Below the pieces are notes generated by a model. That model worked only from the letters and a program-made list of their open reading frames with translations, did not search any database and was not told the DNA's origin. 64,000 bases of DNA from CAKVLS01 sp045534265 (GTDB lineage: Bacteria; Bacillota; Clostridia; Christensenellales; UBA1242). Shown here in pieces: positions 8,402 through 17,960 of this stretch. Both the position numbers and the translations under genes were made by a program. The stretch's first letter is position 1, and every line of letters starts with the position of its first letter. The stretch is taken from the NCBI GenBank assembly GCA_045534265.1, contig JAZSJH010000006.1, forward strand, positions 124,001 through 188,000. The letters run 5' to 3'.

Positions 8402-8438
8402 AACAACTCTAGGAATTTCCTAGGGTTGTTTTTTTTGT
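8402..8438 (+). terminator. Intrinsic terminator after rplS
   Basis: Long stem AACAACTCTAGGAA / TTCCTAGGGTTGTT followed by a run of eight T. Confidence 0.88.
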
Positions 8439-8649
8439 ATAAAAATGTTGTTTGATAATGATATTATTTTATTAAATAAACCTTTTTAATGGTTTGTTAT
8501 TTCTTGTTTTGATGTTTATAAATAGAAATAATTTGAATAGAAAAAACATTAGTTTTGTTTACATATATAATATATGCAAAAAATTTTGGCTATTTTGTTT
8601 GTTTTATTTTTTTAATTGCTATACAATAAACATATTGGAAGGAGGCAAA

Positions 8650-10182
8650 ATGCTATCTATTGTAAATAGTTTTGGTCTTATAGGTCTTGATGGCAGTTGT
8701 GTCAAGGTAGAGGTTGATATCTCAAGGGGACTTCCGTCTTATGATATTGTTGGACTTGCTGACACAGCAATCAAAGAGTCAAAGCAAAGAGTAAGATCTG
8801 CAATAAAAAATAGCGGACTTAACTTTCCTGTGGAGAAAGTAACTATCAACTTAGCTCCTGCGGATATGAAAAAAGAAGGTTCACTTTATGATCTTCCTAT
8901 TGCGGTTGCGATATTGTCTGCGACAAACCAAATGCCTATTGACAAAACAAAAGAATATGCCTTTGTTGGAGAACTTTCTCTTGATGGTAGTTTGAGAGCG
9001 GTCAAAGGTGTGCTTCCTATACTAATCACAGCAAAAGATAAAGGGTATAAAAAACTTATTATTCCTAGCGGGAATAAAAAAGAAGCTAGGTTTATAGAAG
9101 GGATTGATGTTTTTGCTGTAGACAATCTAAAAGATGTTGTTGATTATTTTAATGATGATAAAAGTTTGAGCCCTGTCGAAGTTGTGTCTTATGTAGATGC
9201 AAAAAGTGAAAATATATATCCATTTGACTTTTCTATGGTTAAAGGTCAAGCCAGCGCAAAAAGAGCTATGGAAATAGCTGCAGCCGGCGGGCATAATGTC
9301 CTTATGATAGGACCACCTGGAAGTGGTAAGACGCTTATTGCAAAATGTTTTCCTAGCATACTTCCGGACATGACTTTTGCAGAATCTTTGGAAGTTACAA
9401 AAATTCATAGTGTTGCAGGGACTCTTGATAACGAAATTGGTCTTGTATTTAATAGACCTTTTAGAGCTCCGCATCATACGGCAACAACGGTCGCTCTAAC
9501 TGGTGGCGGTCATAACGCAAAACCCGGAGAGATAAGTCTTGCTCATAATGGCGTTTTGTTTTTAGATGAGCTTCCTGAGTATACAAGATATACTATAGAG
9601 ACGCTACGACAACCACTTGAAGATGGGGTTATAACTGTAGCTAGAAACACTCAAACAGTAGTATATCCGGCTAGCTTTACTATGATAGCAAGTATGAATC
9701 CTTGCCCTTGTGGAAACTATGGAAGCAAAGTTCAAGAGTGTAAATGCTCTCCAATGCAGATACACAAATATCTAAATAAAATTAGTGGTCCACTTATGGA
9801 CAGAATTGATCTTCACGTAGAGGTTGATAGTTTAAGCTATAAAGAACTAAATAGTAATATTATAGAAGAAACATCTGCAGATATAAAAAGAAGAGTGGAC
9901 TTTGCTCGTAAAGTTCAACTAATTAGATATGATGGTAAGAAAATTTATAGCAATAGCAAGATGAATTCTGCTATGATTAAAAAATACTGCAAGCTATCAC
10001 CAGATGGCGAAAAAATTTTGGAGCAGGCGTTTGATAAATTAAAATTAAGTGCTAGAGCTCATGACAGAATTTTGAAAGTGGCAAGAACTATTGCAGACCT
10101 TGATGGTAGTGATAGTATAGAAGTTTGTCATCTTTTGGAAGCTATAAGTTACAGATCTTTAGATAATAAATATTGGGTGTAA
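8650..10182 (+). CDS. comM: YifB/ComM family AAA+ Mg-chelatase-like helicase
   Basis: 510-residue protein; ComM homologues act as hexameric helicases promoting branch migration during recombination of transformed DNA. N-terminal Lon-protease-like fold (about 1-170; GLPSYDIVGLADTAIKESK), then an AAA+ domain with Walker A IGPPGSGKTL (about 222-231), FRAPHHTAT, Walker B VLFLDELPEY, and a cysteine motif NPCPCGNYG. Start at ATG 8650 behind GGAAGGAGG; an upstream extension to 8494 is AT-rich leader and unlikely coding. dprA follows one base later, giving a competence/recombination pair. Confidence 0.95.
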   Translation: MLSIVNSFGLIGLDGSCVKVEVDISRGLPSYDIVGLADTAIKESKQRVRSAIKNSGLNFPVEKVTINLAPADMKKEGSLYDLPIAVAILSATNQMPIDKTKEYAFVGELSLDGSLRAVKGVLPILITAKDKGYKKLIIPSGNKKEARFIEGIDVFAVDNLKDVVDYFNDDKSLSPVEVVSYVDAKSENIYPFDFSMVKGQASAKRAMEIAAAGGHNVLMIGPPGSGKTLIAKCFPSILPDMTFAESLEVTKIHSVAGTLDNEIGLVFNRPFRAPHHTATTVALTGGGHNAKPGEISLAHNGVLFLDELPEYTRYTIETLRQPLEDGVITVARNTQTVVYPASFTMIASMNPCPCGNYGSKVQECKCSPMQIHKYLNKISGPLMDRIDLHVEVDSLSYKELNSNIIEETSADIKRRVDFARKVQLIRYDGKKIYSNSKMNSAMIKKYCKLSPDGEKILEQAFDKLKLSARAHDRILKVARTIADLDGSDSIEVCHLLEAISYRSLDNKYWV

Positions 10183-10183
10183 T

Positions 10184-11266
10184 ATGTATTCAAAAAACGA
10201 TAAAGTTTTGATGTGGCTTGATTTGTTTGACCATCTAAGCTACAAAAAGAAAGAAATGATAATAGATGAGTTCGGCAGCCCAGAAAAGTTATTTGATAAT
10301 TTTTTAGGAAGTAGAGAACTTTTGTCTCAAATACTTACTACAAGTATTTATGACAAAATGGCATATAGCCATAACGAAAAGTCACTTGATAGTCTGGCTG
10401 AAAATTTGGAGAGAAAAGGGGTAATAGCTGTTACTAAATACTCTCAAGATTATCCAGAAAGTTTATTATATACAGACGCTCCGCCATTTGTTTTATATTG
10501 CAAAGGCGATATATCACTTCTTAAGTCTAAGTGTTTTGCGATAGTCGGTACTCGCAAAATTACAAACTACGGAAGGTCTGTTACCGAAAAATTAACAAAA
10601 GGCCTTGTAGATAATGGCTTTACAATAGTTAGCGGGCTTTCTTGTGGTGTTGATACCGTAGCGCACAGAACAACTCTTGATAACAATGGCAAAACTATTG
10701 CGGTACTTGCCGGTGGTTTTGATTATATTTATCCAGATATAAATACAAACCTTGCAGATTTGATAGCAAATAAAGGTTTACTTGTATCTGAGATTAAGCC
10801 ATCAGAAAAAGCAAAAACTTATTACTTCCCAATTAGAAATAGAATAATAGCAGCCTTAAGCTTGGGTACACTTATTACCGAAGCAGACGAAAAGTCAGGC
10901 GCTATGTATACAAAAAATTATGCCCTAGATTATGGCAAAGATGTATTTGCTGTTCCGGGCAACATTACAAGCACGGTTAGCCGTGGTTGCAATCGCATAA
11001 TCGCAAATGGTCAAGCAAAGGTTGTTTGCGAATTAGGTGATATTTTAGATGAATATAATGTCAAATTTGTGCCAAAGCAAAAAACTTTTTCTGTAACAAT
11101 AGATGAGCAAATAATACTTGATGCTATTGGTGATGAAGAAGTTTATTTTCAAGAAATACTAGATAGGACAAAATTTGATACAAAAACGCTTAATACATTG
11201 TTGACAACTATGTCACTAAATGGTTTAATAAAAAAACTAGCAGGAAATATGTATTCGGCAAATTAA
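10184..11266 (+). CDS. dprA: DNA processing protein DprA
   Basis: Loads RecA onto incoming single-stranded DNA in natural transformation. 360 residues: N-terminal SAM-like region, a Rossmann-type DprA core (about 100-285) with FAIVGTRKITNYG, VSGLSCGVDTVAHR, VLAGGFDYIYP and FPIRNRIIAALS, and a C-terminal winged-helix segment (about 300-358). It is placed between comM and topA, a widespread order. The presence of comM and dprA is compatible with, but does not prove, natural competence. Confidence 0.97.
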   Translation: MYSKNDKVLMWLDLFDHLSYKKKEMIIDEFGSPEKLFDNFLGSRELLSQILTTSIYDKMAYSHNEKSLDSLAENLERKGVIAVTKYSQDYPESLLYTDAPPFVLYCKGDISLLKSKCFAIVGTRKITNYGRSVTEKLTKGLVDNGFTIVSGLSCGVDTVAHRTTLDNNGKTIAVLAGGFDYIYPDINTNLADLIANKGLLVSEIKPSEKAKTYYFPIRNRIIAALSLGTLITEADEKSGAMYTKNYALDYGKDVFAVPGNITSTVSRGCNRIIANGQAKVVCELGDILDEYNVKFVPKQKTFSVTIDEQIILDAIGDEEVYFQEILDRTKFDTKTLNTLLTTMSLNGLIKKLAGNMYSAN

Positions 11267-11275
11267 GGAGATATT

Positions 11276-13564
11276 ATGAAATTAGTTATAATCGAAGGTC
11301 CTGGTAAAAGAGACACCTTAAAGAAATATTTAGGAAACGAATATGATGTATTTGCGACCAAAGGTCACGTAAGGGATTTGCCAGCAAAATCTATCGCAAT
11401 AGACATAAATCATAATTTTGAACCAAAATATGAAATTATGCCAGACAAAAGAGATGTTATAAAAACACTTCTTGAAAAGGCTAGCAAAGCAGAACAAGTT
11501 ATTATTGCTACCGACCCTGATAGAGAGGGAGAAGCGATTGCTTGGCATTTGCAACATATATTGAAAATTGATGAAAAAAATCCTTGCAGAGTTGTGTTTA
11601 ATGAAATTTCAAAAAATGTCGTTAACAAAGCAATTACAGCTCCAAGAACTATTGATATGAATTTAGTTCACGCTCAACAAGGCAGAAGAGTTCTTGATAG
11701 ACTAGTGGGTTATCAAGTATCTCCAATCCTTTGCAAAAAGATAAAAAGTAATTTGAGTGCAGGTCGTGTTCAATCAGTTGCTCTAAAACTTGTTGTAGAA
11801 AGAGAAAAGGAAATTAGAGCCTTTAAGCCAAAAGAGTATTGGAATATCAATGCAATCTTGACCAAAGGAAACAGCAATAAATTCAAAGCCAGCCTTACTA
11901 CATACAAAGGCAAAAAGTATGAAAGCGACAGCGAAAGAACAACGCTTGATATTATCGATTATATCAAAGCTCAAGACTTTGTTGTTGATAGCGTAAAAAA
12001 GGCGATTTCTAAGTCTTCTGCTCCAGCACCTTTTATTACAAGTACAATGCAACAAGATGCAATGAACAAACTTAGTATGAGCTTAAAAGAAGTTACTATG
12101 ACAGCTCAAACTCTTTATGAAGGTGTAAACTTCAAAGAAGGCGGCAAAACAGCTCTTATTACTTATATAAGAACAGACTCAACTAGAGTTTCACCCGAAG
12201 CTCAAGCAATGGCGAAAGAGTATATTATAAACAAATATGGTAAAGAATATGCCCCAAGCACTTATAACGTATTCAAAACTAAAAAGAATGCACAAGATGC
12301 CCACGAAGCAATAAGACCAATTTCGCTTGATAAAACCCCAGAAGAAGTAAAAGCCAACTTTGGTGGCTCTTCTAATGTGTACAAGCTATATAAGTTAATT
12401 TATGATAGATTTGTAGCAAGCCAAATGTCAGAGGCTACTTATAACACATTAACTGTTAACATTTTAGCCGGAGATTATGGCTTTAAGGTTACAGGAAAAA
12501 CGCCATTGTTTGCAGGCTTTACAGCAGCATATAAAATGTATGAAGAAAAAGATGATGACAAGGCTGATGAATCAAAAGATGGTATTAATTTGCCAGCACT
12601 TGAAAATGGTGACAGATTAACTCTTCAAGATGTCTTGAAAGAACAAAAATTTACAAAACCACCTGTAAGATATACAGACGCAACACTAGTTAAAGCTATG
12701 GAAGATAAAGGTATTGGTAGACCGGCTACATACGCTCCAACTATCTTGGTACTAGCTAATAGAAACTATACCGAAAAAGAAGGTAAGTATCTTGTTCCTA
12801 CAGAACTTGGCGTTACTGTAGTTGAATTTTTGGAAAAATATTTTACAGATATTATGGATATATCATTTACAGCGGGTATGGAAGAAAAACTAGACCTTGT
12901 CGAAGAAGGCAGTGAAAATTGGCAAAAGATAGTTGCTGATTTTTATGAAGGATTTGAAGATAAAGTACACTTTGCATTAACAGGGAGTAAAAAAGTAAAA
13001 ATGTCAGTAGAAGTAACAGATGTAATTTGTGATAAATGCGGATCTAATATGATAGTTAGGGAAGGAAAATTTGGAAAATTCCTTGCTTGTCCTAACTTCC
13101 CAAAATGCCGCAATGTAAAACAACTAAACGAACAAAACACAGAAAAGCAAGAAACAGAAGAAGATAAAAAACTAAAAGAAATGGACCTTAAGTGTGACAA
13201 ATGCGGATCTGCTATGGTTTTGAGAAATGGTAGATATGGCAAGTTCTTTGCTTGTTCTAATTATCCTACTTGCAAAAATATCAAAGGCATTGATGACGTT
13301 CTTCCTAAAGAGCCTGTTGGTGTTTGTCCAGACTGCGGAAAACCTGTTTTTGAAAGACGTGGCGGTAAAGGCAAAATCTTCTATGGCTGTAGCGGATACC
13401 CAGATTGTAAGTTTATGAGCTGGGATATTCCTATGAAAGAAAAATGCCCAAAATGTGGCAAGTACTTAACAAAGAAAGAACTAAAGAAAGAAATAAAAAT
13501 CAAATGTAGCAATAGTGATTGTGATTATACGGCATCTATTGCAAGGGAAGAAAATGGTAAATAA
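11276..13564 (+). CDS. topA: DNA topoisomerase I
   Basis: Type IA topoisomerase relaxing negative supercoils; 762 residues. TOPRIM domain (1-115) with the catalytic Glu in LVIIEGPGKRDT and the DPDREGEAIAWH motif; active-site tyrosine in LITYIRTDSTR (about residue 296); GIGRPATYAP; then four C4 zinc ribbons from about residue 583 to 755 (for example CDKCGSNM ... CPNFPKC). The N-terminal IEGPGKRDT differs from the commoner VESPAKAKT, keeping the catalytic Glu. It overlaps trmFO by 11 bases. Confidence 0.97.
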   Translation: MKLVIIEGPGKRDTLKKYLGNEYDVFATKGHVRDLPAKSIAIDINHNFEPKYEIMPDKRDVIKTLLEKASKAEQVIIATDPDREGEAIAWHLQHILKIDEKNPCRVVFNEISKNVVNKAITAPRTIDMNLVHAQQGRRVLDRLVGYQVSPILCKKIKSNLSAGRVQSVALKLVVEREKEIRAFKPKEYWNINAILTKGNSNKFKASLTTYKGKKYESDSERTTLDIIDYIKAQDFVVDSVKKAISKSSAPAPFITSTMQQDAMNKLSMSLKEVTMTAQTLYEGVNFKEGGKTALITYIRTDSTRVSPEAQAMAKEYIINKYGKEYAPSTYNVFKTKKNAQDAHEAIRPISLDKTPEEVKANFGGSSNVYKLYKLIYDRFVASQMSEATYNTLTVNILAGDYGFKVTGKTPLFAGFTAAYKMYEEKDDDKADESKDGINLPALENGDRLTLQDVLKEQKFTKPPVRYTDATLVKAMEDKGIGRPATYAPTILVLANRNYTEKEGKYLVPTELGVTVVEFLEKYFTDIMDISFTAGMEEKLDLVEEGSENWQKIVADFYEGFEDKVHFALTGSKKVKMSVEVTDVICDKCGSNMIVREGKFGKFLACPNFPKCRNVKQLNEQNTEKQETEEDKKLKEMDLKCDKCGSAMVLRNGRYGKFFACSNYPTCKNIKGIDDVLPKEPVGVCPDCGKPVFERRGGKGKIFYGCSGYPDCKFMSWDIPMKEKCPKCGKYLTKKELKKEIKIKCSNSDCDYTASIAREENGK

Positions 13565-14867
13565 TGTTACAATTATAGGTGCAGGTCTTGCGGGAAGCGA
13601 GGCTGCCTATCAACTTGCAAAAAGGGGCGTTAAGGTCAAACTTTATGAGATGAAACCTATTAAGTTTAGCCCAGCTCACAAAAATACAAATTTTGCAGAG
13701 CTTGTTTGTAGCAACAGCCTTAAGTCAAAAGAACTAACTACAAGTTCTGGGCTTTTGAAAAAAGAAATGGAAATGCTAGATAGCTTGATTATAAAATCAG
13801 CTTACGAAACAGCAGTTTCTGCTGGTGGAGCATTGGCTGTTGATAGAGAAAAGTTTGCAGAAAAAATAACAAGCGTTTTGAAGTCTTTTGACAATATTGA
13901 GATTATCCACGAAGAAGTTTCAAAAATACCTGAAAGCGAAATTGTAATAGTAGCAACAGGTCCACTTAGCAGTGATGCTATTGTTAAAGATTTGCAAAGC
14001 AAAATAAATAGCGAATATCTTTACTTTTTTGATGCGTCAAGCCCAATAGTTACTGCCGAAAGTATAGATATGAATATAGCTTTTGTTGGGGATAGATATG
14101 GCAAAGGCAATGGCGATTATATCAACTGCCCAATGAACAAACAAGAATATCTAAACTTTTATAATGAACTTATAAAAGCTGAATCTGTCAAACTTCACGA
14201 GTTTGAAAATAAAAAAGTCTTTGAAGGTTGTATGCCGGTTGAAGTTATGGCAAAACGTGGCGAAGATAGTATTCGTTTTGGTCCGCTAAAGCCTGTAGGA
14301 CTTGCAAACCCACACAAAGACGAAAAACCATACGCCGTTGTTCAACTTCGTAAAGAAGACAACGAAAACAGGTTGTATAACTTGGTAGGATTCCAAACAA
14401 ATCTTACATTCCCTGAACAAAAAAGAGTATTTAGTATGATACCTGGTCTTGAAAAAGCAGATTTTGTAAGATACGGTATTATGCATAGAAATTCATATGT
14501 AAATGCTCCTACTGTGCTAACAAATACCTTTGCATTAAAGGCTAATAAAAATATCTTTATTGCAGGGCAACTTAGTGGTGTAGAAGGGTATCTTGAGAGT
14601 ACTGCAAGCGGACTTGTAGCAGCTCTTAATGTATATCAAATGCTTAATAATAAAAAACCATTTATTTTATCGCCAAAAACAATGATTGGTGCTATAATAA
14701 ATTATATAATAAATGCAAGCCCATCAGGTTTTCAACCTATGAACTCAAACTATGGCATAATAGAGCCTTTAGATATAAGAGTCAAAGATGACAAACTAAA
14801 AAAGCAAATGTATGCTGATAGGGCTATCGAAGAACTTGAAAGAGTAATAAAAGAAACAGAGGTTTAA
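13554..14867 (+). CDS. trmFO: Folate/FAD-dependent tRNA (uracil-54-C5)-methyltransferase TrmFO
   Basis: Makes ribothymidine at position 54 of tRNA using methylene-tetrahydrofolate. 437 residues from ATG 13554 (GGGAAG just upstream, start overlapping topA). FAD-binding start NVTIIGAGLAGSEAAYQLA; the family motifs ELVCSNSLKS, GALAVDREKF and GQLSGVEGYLES are present. The topA-trmFO order is standard in Firmicutes; in relatives such as Bacillus xerC/codV, hslV and hslU come next, but here only hslU follows. Confidence 0.97.
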   Translation: MVNNVTIIGAGLAGSEAAYQLAKRGVKVKLYEMKPIKFSPAHKNTNFAELVCSNSLKSKELTTSSGLLKKEMEMLDSLIIKSAYETAVSAGGALAVDREKFAEKITSVLKSFDNIEIIHEEVSKIPESEIVIVATGPLSSDAIVKDLQSKINSEYLYFFDASSPIVTAESIDMNIAFVGDRYGKGNGDYINCPMNKQEYLNFYNELIKAESVKLHEFENKKVFEGCMPVEVMAKRGEDSIRFGPLKPVGLANPHKDEKPYAVVQLRKEDNENRLYNLVGFQTNLTFPEQKRVFSMIPGLEKADFVRYGIMHRNSYVNAPTVLTNTFALKANKNIFIAGQLSGVEGYLESTASGLVAALNVYQMLNNKKPFILSPKTMIGAIINYIINASPSGFQPMNSNYGIIEPLDIRVKDDKLKKQMYADRAIEELERVIKETEV

Positions 14868-14868
14868 T

Positions 14869-16194
14869 ATGAACTTATCACCAAAACAAATTGTTACAGA
14901 ACTAGACAAATATATCATTGGTCAAGACAAAGCAAAAAAAGCAGTTGCAATAGCTTTGCGTAATAGATACAGAAGAAGCAAGCTAACTCCAGAACTTAGA
15001 GAAGAAATAACACCAAAAAACATTATTCTAAAAGGTTCAACCGGTGTTGGTAAAACGGAGATAGCAAGAAGACTAGCTCGTCTTGTCAAAGCACCTTTTA
15101 TCAAAGTCGAAGCTACAAAGTTTACTGAAGTAGGTTATGTAGGTAGAGATGTCGAAAGTATGATAAGAGACCTTGTAGAAACATCTGTTCATTTGGTTAA
15201 AGAAGAAAAACTAAGTGAAGTGTCTGCAAAGGCAACTCCTATTGTTAATAACAAACTACTTGACATTATATTCCCTATCAAAAAAGCCGCTGCTGATGTA
15301 ATCACCAATGAAGAAGAGTTCAAACATACTGTCCTTGAGAGATTAATTAGGGGCGACTATGACGAAGAACTTATTGAATTAGACGTAAAACAAGGTCCAA
15401 AACAACTAAATATTATGCCAGGTAGTGGTATGGAGCTTGATATAGGTAATATCTTTGGTGATGCTTTCGGCGGTGGTAGACGCAAGAAAAGAAAGATGAC
15501 TGTTAAAAAAGCCAGAGAATATTTGATGGCTGAAGAAAGTGATAAACTTATCGACCTTGATAGTGTAAATAGCGAAGCAATATCAAGAGCCGAGCAAGAA
15601 GGCATTATCTTTATTGACGAAATAGACAAAGTAGCAGGTAAAGGTAATCGTGGTGGTCCGGACGTTAGTAGAGAGGGTGTACAAAGAGATATTCTTCCAA
15701 TAGTTGAAGGTTGTACAGTTTCTACAAAATACGGAACAATTAGAACTGACTTTATATTGTTTATCGCAGCGGGAGCTTTCCACGTAAGCAAGATGGACGA
15801 CCTTATTCCTGAGTTTCAAGGTAGATTCCCAATTAGGGTAGAACTTGATAATTTGACAGCAAAAGAATTTTTGAAGATATTGACAGAACCACAAAATGCT
15901 GTTACATTACAATATCAAGAACTTTTGAAAGTTGACAATATCAACCTTATTTTGAAAGAAGATGCTTTGAAAGAAATTGCAGAATACGCAGAAAAAGCAA
16001 ACAACAATAACGAAAACTTGGGCGCTAGAAGACTTCATACTATAATGGAAGCTCTTTTGGAAGACATTAGCTTTAATGCAAGTGGCGACCACCCTATGAT
16101 TGATGTTGTTGTAGATAAAGAATATGTCAAGAAGATACTTGGCAACGTTGTCAAATCAACCAAGAAGAGTATGGGATTTGGTGGCGAAGAATAA
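14869..16194 (+). CDS. hslU: HslU (ClpY) AAA+ ATPase without adjacent HslV and with an altered C-terminus
   Basis: ATP-dependent unfoldase of the HslUV protease family, 441 residues. Walker A GSTGVGKTE (about 56-64), the pore loop GYVGRD (about 89-94), an inserted I domain (about 110-245), Walker B GIIFIDEIDK and sensor region FQGRFPIRVEL identify it as HslU rather than ClpX; no ClpX zinc domain is present. Normal HslU proteins end in a short hydrophobic tail (LSR(F/Y)IL type) that inserts into HslV. Here the end is STKKSMGFGGEE instead, and no hslV lies on either side. Its partner and role are therefore open. Confidence 0.93.
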   Translation: MNLSPKQIVTELDKYIIGQDKAKKAVAIALRNRYRRSKLTPELREEITPKNIILKGSTGVGKTEIARRLARLVKAPFIKVEATKFTEVGYVGRDVESMIRDLVETSVHLVKEEKLSEVSAKATPIVNNKLLDIIFPIKKAAADVITNEEEFKHTVLERLIRGDYDEELIELDVKQGPKQLNIMPGSGMELDIGNIFGDAFGGGRRKKRKMTVKKAREYLMAEESDKLIDLDSVNSEAISRAEQEGIIFIDEIDKVAGKGNRGGPDVSREGVQRDILPIVEGCTVSTKYGTIRTDFILFIAAGAFHVSKMDDLIPEFQGRFPIRVELDNLTAKEFLKILTEPQNAVTLQYQELLKVDNINLILKEDALKEIAEYAEKANNNNENLGARRLHTIMEALLEDISFNASGDHPMIDVVVDKEYVKKILGNVVKSTKKSMGFGGEE

Positions 16195-16209
16195 TAACGG
16201 AGAAAAATT

Positions 16210-17463
16210 ATGATAGAGATTCCAAAGGGTACAAAAGACCTTCTTCCACAAAATGCATATAAGTGGCACTTTGTCGAAGAAAAAATTAGAAAGATTACAA
16301 AAAGATACAATGCAAAAGAAATAAGAACCCCTGTATTTGAACATACAGAACTTTTTCTTCGCGGAATAGGCAATAGTACTGATATCGTAAACAAAGAAAT
16401 GTACACTTTCCTTGACAAAGGCGATAGAAGTATCACTCTTAAGCCAGAAGGAACAGCTGGTGTTGCAAGAAGTTATATCGAAAATGGTCTATTTAACAAT
16501 GCTCAACCAACAAAAATGTACTACATTAGCCCAATTTTTAGATACGAAAACCCACAAGCGGGAAGACTAAGACAACACCACCAATTTGGTGTAGAGTACT
16601 ATGGCAGTGACAGCCCAAAATGCGAATTAGAAGTAATTTCTCTAGCTACTGACTTTTTGAAAGAAATTGGTCTTGATGATATTGTTGTACATATTAACTC
16701 TATAGGTTGTAGTGAATGTAGAAAAAAATACAATGAAGCATTAAAAGCTTATATTGAGCCAAGGCTAAAAGATATGTGTGGAGACTGCAACAGAAGATTT
16801 GGCACAAATCCTTTGAGAATACTTGACTGTAAAGTAGAGCATTGTCAAGAGCTTCTTGCGGATAGACCAATGCTAAAAGATTATCTTTGTGATGATTGTA
16901 AAGAGCATTTTGCAAAGCTTCTAAAGCTTCTTGATGATGCAAAAATCAATTATGTAGTTGATTACAACGTTGTAAGAGGCTTGGACTATTATACCCGTAC
17001 TGTATTTGAATTTTTTGCAAATATCGAAGGTATGGGCTCTGTTGGTGTTGTAGGTGGCGGTGGCAGATACAACTACCTTGTTGAAGAACTATCTGGTCCG
17101 CACACTCCAGCTGTCGGTTTTGGTATGGGAATTGAAAGACTTCTTATGGTTATTGAACAAACCGGAAGAGAAATCGCCAACGATAACAAAGTTGAAGTTT
17201 ATATTGCAAAGCAACCTGGGCTTGACACAAACAAAGATGTAGAGATTGCTAAGATGCTTCGTGATAATGATATTACTTGCGAAACAGACCTTTTGGATAG
17301 AAGTTTCAAAGCTCAATTTAAGTACGCAAACAAAATCTCTGCAAAATATGTTTTTGTTTTGGGTGGAGACGAACTTGACAATAATATAATGACCGTAAAA
17401 AATATGGAAAGTGGAGAAGAAACAAAAGTTCCTTTTGATGATCTTCTTAAACTATTTAGATAA
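16210..17463 (+). CDS. hisS: Histidyl-tRNA synthetase
   Basis: Class II synthetase, 417 residues. IPKGTKDLLP start, motif 2 in SPIFRYENPQAGRLRQHHQFGVE, the histidine-A motif VVRGLDYYTRTVFE, motif 3 GFGMGIERLL, and a C-terminal anticodon-binding domain (about 325-417). Shine-Dalgarno CGGAG upstream of 16210. No T-box is visible; it is read with the preceding topA-trmFO-hslU cluster. Confidence 0.98.
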   Translation: MIEIPKGTKDLLPQNAYKWHFVEEKIRKITKRYNAKEIRTPVFEHTELFLRGIGNSTDIVNKEMYTFLDKGDRSITLKPEGTAGVARSYIENGLFNNAQPTKMYYISPIFRYENPQAGRLRQHHQFGVEYYGSDSPKCELEVISLATDFLKEIGLDDIVVHINSIGCSECRKKYNEALKAYIEPRLKDMCGDCNRRFGTNPLRILDCKVEHCQELLADRPMLKDYLCDDCKEHFAKLLKLLDDAKINYVVDYNVVRGLDYYTRTVFEFFANIEGMGSVGVVGGGGRYNYLVEELSGPHTPAVGFGMGIERLLMVIEQTGREIANDNKVEVYIAKQPGLDTNKDVEIAKMLRDNDITCETDLLDRSFKAQFKYANKISAKYVFVLGGDELDNNIMTVKNMESGEETKVPFDDLLKLFR

Positions 17464-17478
17464 AGGGGGAATGTATAT

Positions 17479-17799
17479 ATGGCAAACATAGTAATAGCTA
17501 ACGAAAAAGACTTTGACGAAATAGTAAAATCTGTAGAAACTGTTCTTGTTGATTTTTATGCTACTTGGTGCCCACCTTGCAAGATGCTTGCACCTGTCCT
17601 TGAGAAAGTGGCAAAGAAATTAGACGAAAAATACCTAATTGTTAAGGTTAATGTTGATGAATGTGAAAAATTAGCTAAAAAATTTGGTATTATGAGTGTT
17701 CCTACAATGGCGTTTTTGTATAATGGCGAAGAAAGAAAAAGACTTGTAGGCTATAGACAAGAAAAAGAAATTGTAGATACAATCACAAATTTAGATTAG
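17479..17799 (+). CDS. trxA: Thioredoxin with CPPC active site
   Basis: 106-residue thioredoxin fold protein; the ATWCPPCKML motif marks the redox site and FGIMSVPTMAFLYNGE the cis-proline loop. The canonical thioredoxin dipeptide is GP (CGPC); CPPC changes the expected redox potential, so it may be a specialised thioredoxin. Start at ATG 17479 with AAAGGGGG upstream; last gene before a strong terminator. Confidence 0.93.
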   Translation: MANIVIANEKDFDEIVKSVETVLVDFYATWCPPCKMLAPVLEKVAKKLDEKYLIVKVNVDECEKLAKKFGIMSVPTMAFLYNGEERKRLVGYRQEKEIVDTITNLD

Positions 17800-17805
17800 A
17801 CAATT

Positions 17806-17833
17806 ACACCGCTTTTTGCGGTGTTTTTTTTTG
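17806..17833 (+). terminator. Intrinsic terminator after thioredoxin
   Basis: ACACCGC (17806-17812), five-base T loop, GCGGTGT (17818-17824), then a T run. Confidence 0.88.
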
Positions 17834-17877
17834 TTGTTTTATATTTACTTTGCAAGTATATATTATAAAATATGGGA

Positions 17878-17946
17878 TTGACACCAAAATTTTGGTGTGA
17901 TAAACTATTTACATAGTAAAATGTCATAATGTGGTTTGTTATGACA
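17878..17946 (+). promoter_or_regulatory. nifS-nifU promoter with two inverted repeats
   Basis: TTGACA (17878-17883), 17-base spacer, TAAACT (17901-17906). The spacer is nearly filled by a perfect 18-base palindrome ACACCAAAATTTTGGTGT (17881-17898). A second repeat, TGTCATAA (17922-17929) and TTATGACA (17939-17946), lies about 10-35 bases after the predicted start. Both positions suit repression; the regulator is unknown (an Rrf2/IscR-type factor would be a reasonable guess). Confidence 0.65.
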
Positions 17947-17960
17947 ATATGGGAGCGAAT

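Noticed and set aside
8494..8649. N-terminal extension of ComM/YifB to 8494
   Set aside because: It is very AT-rich leader sequence, whereas ATG 8650 has a strong Shine-Dalgarno and begins the conserved domain.
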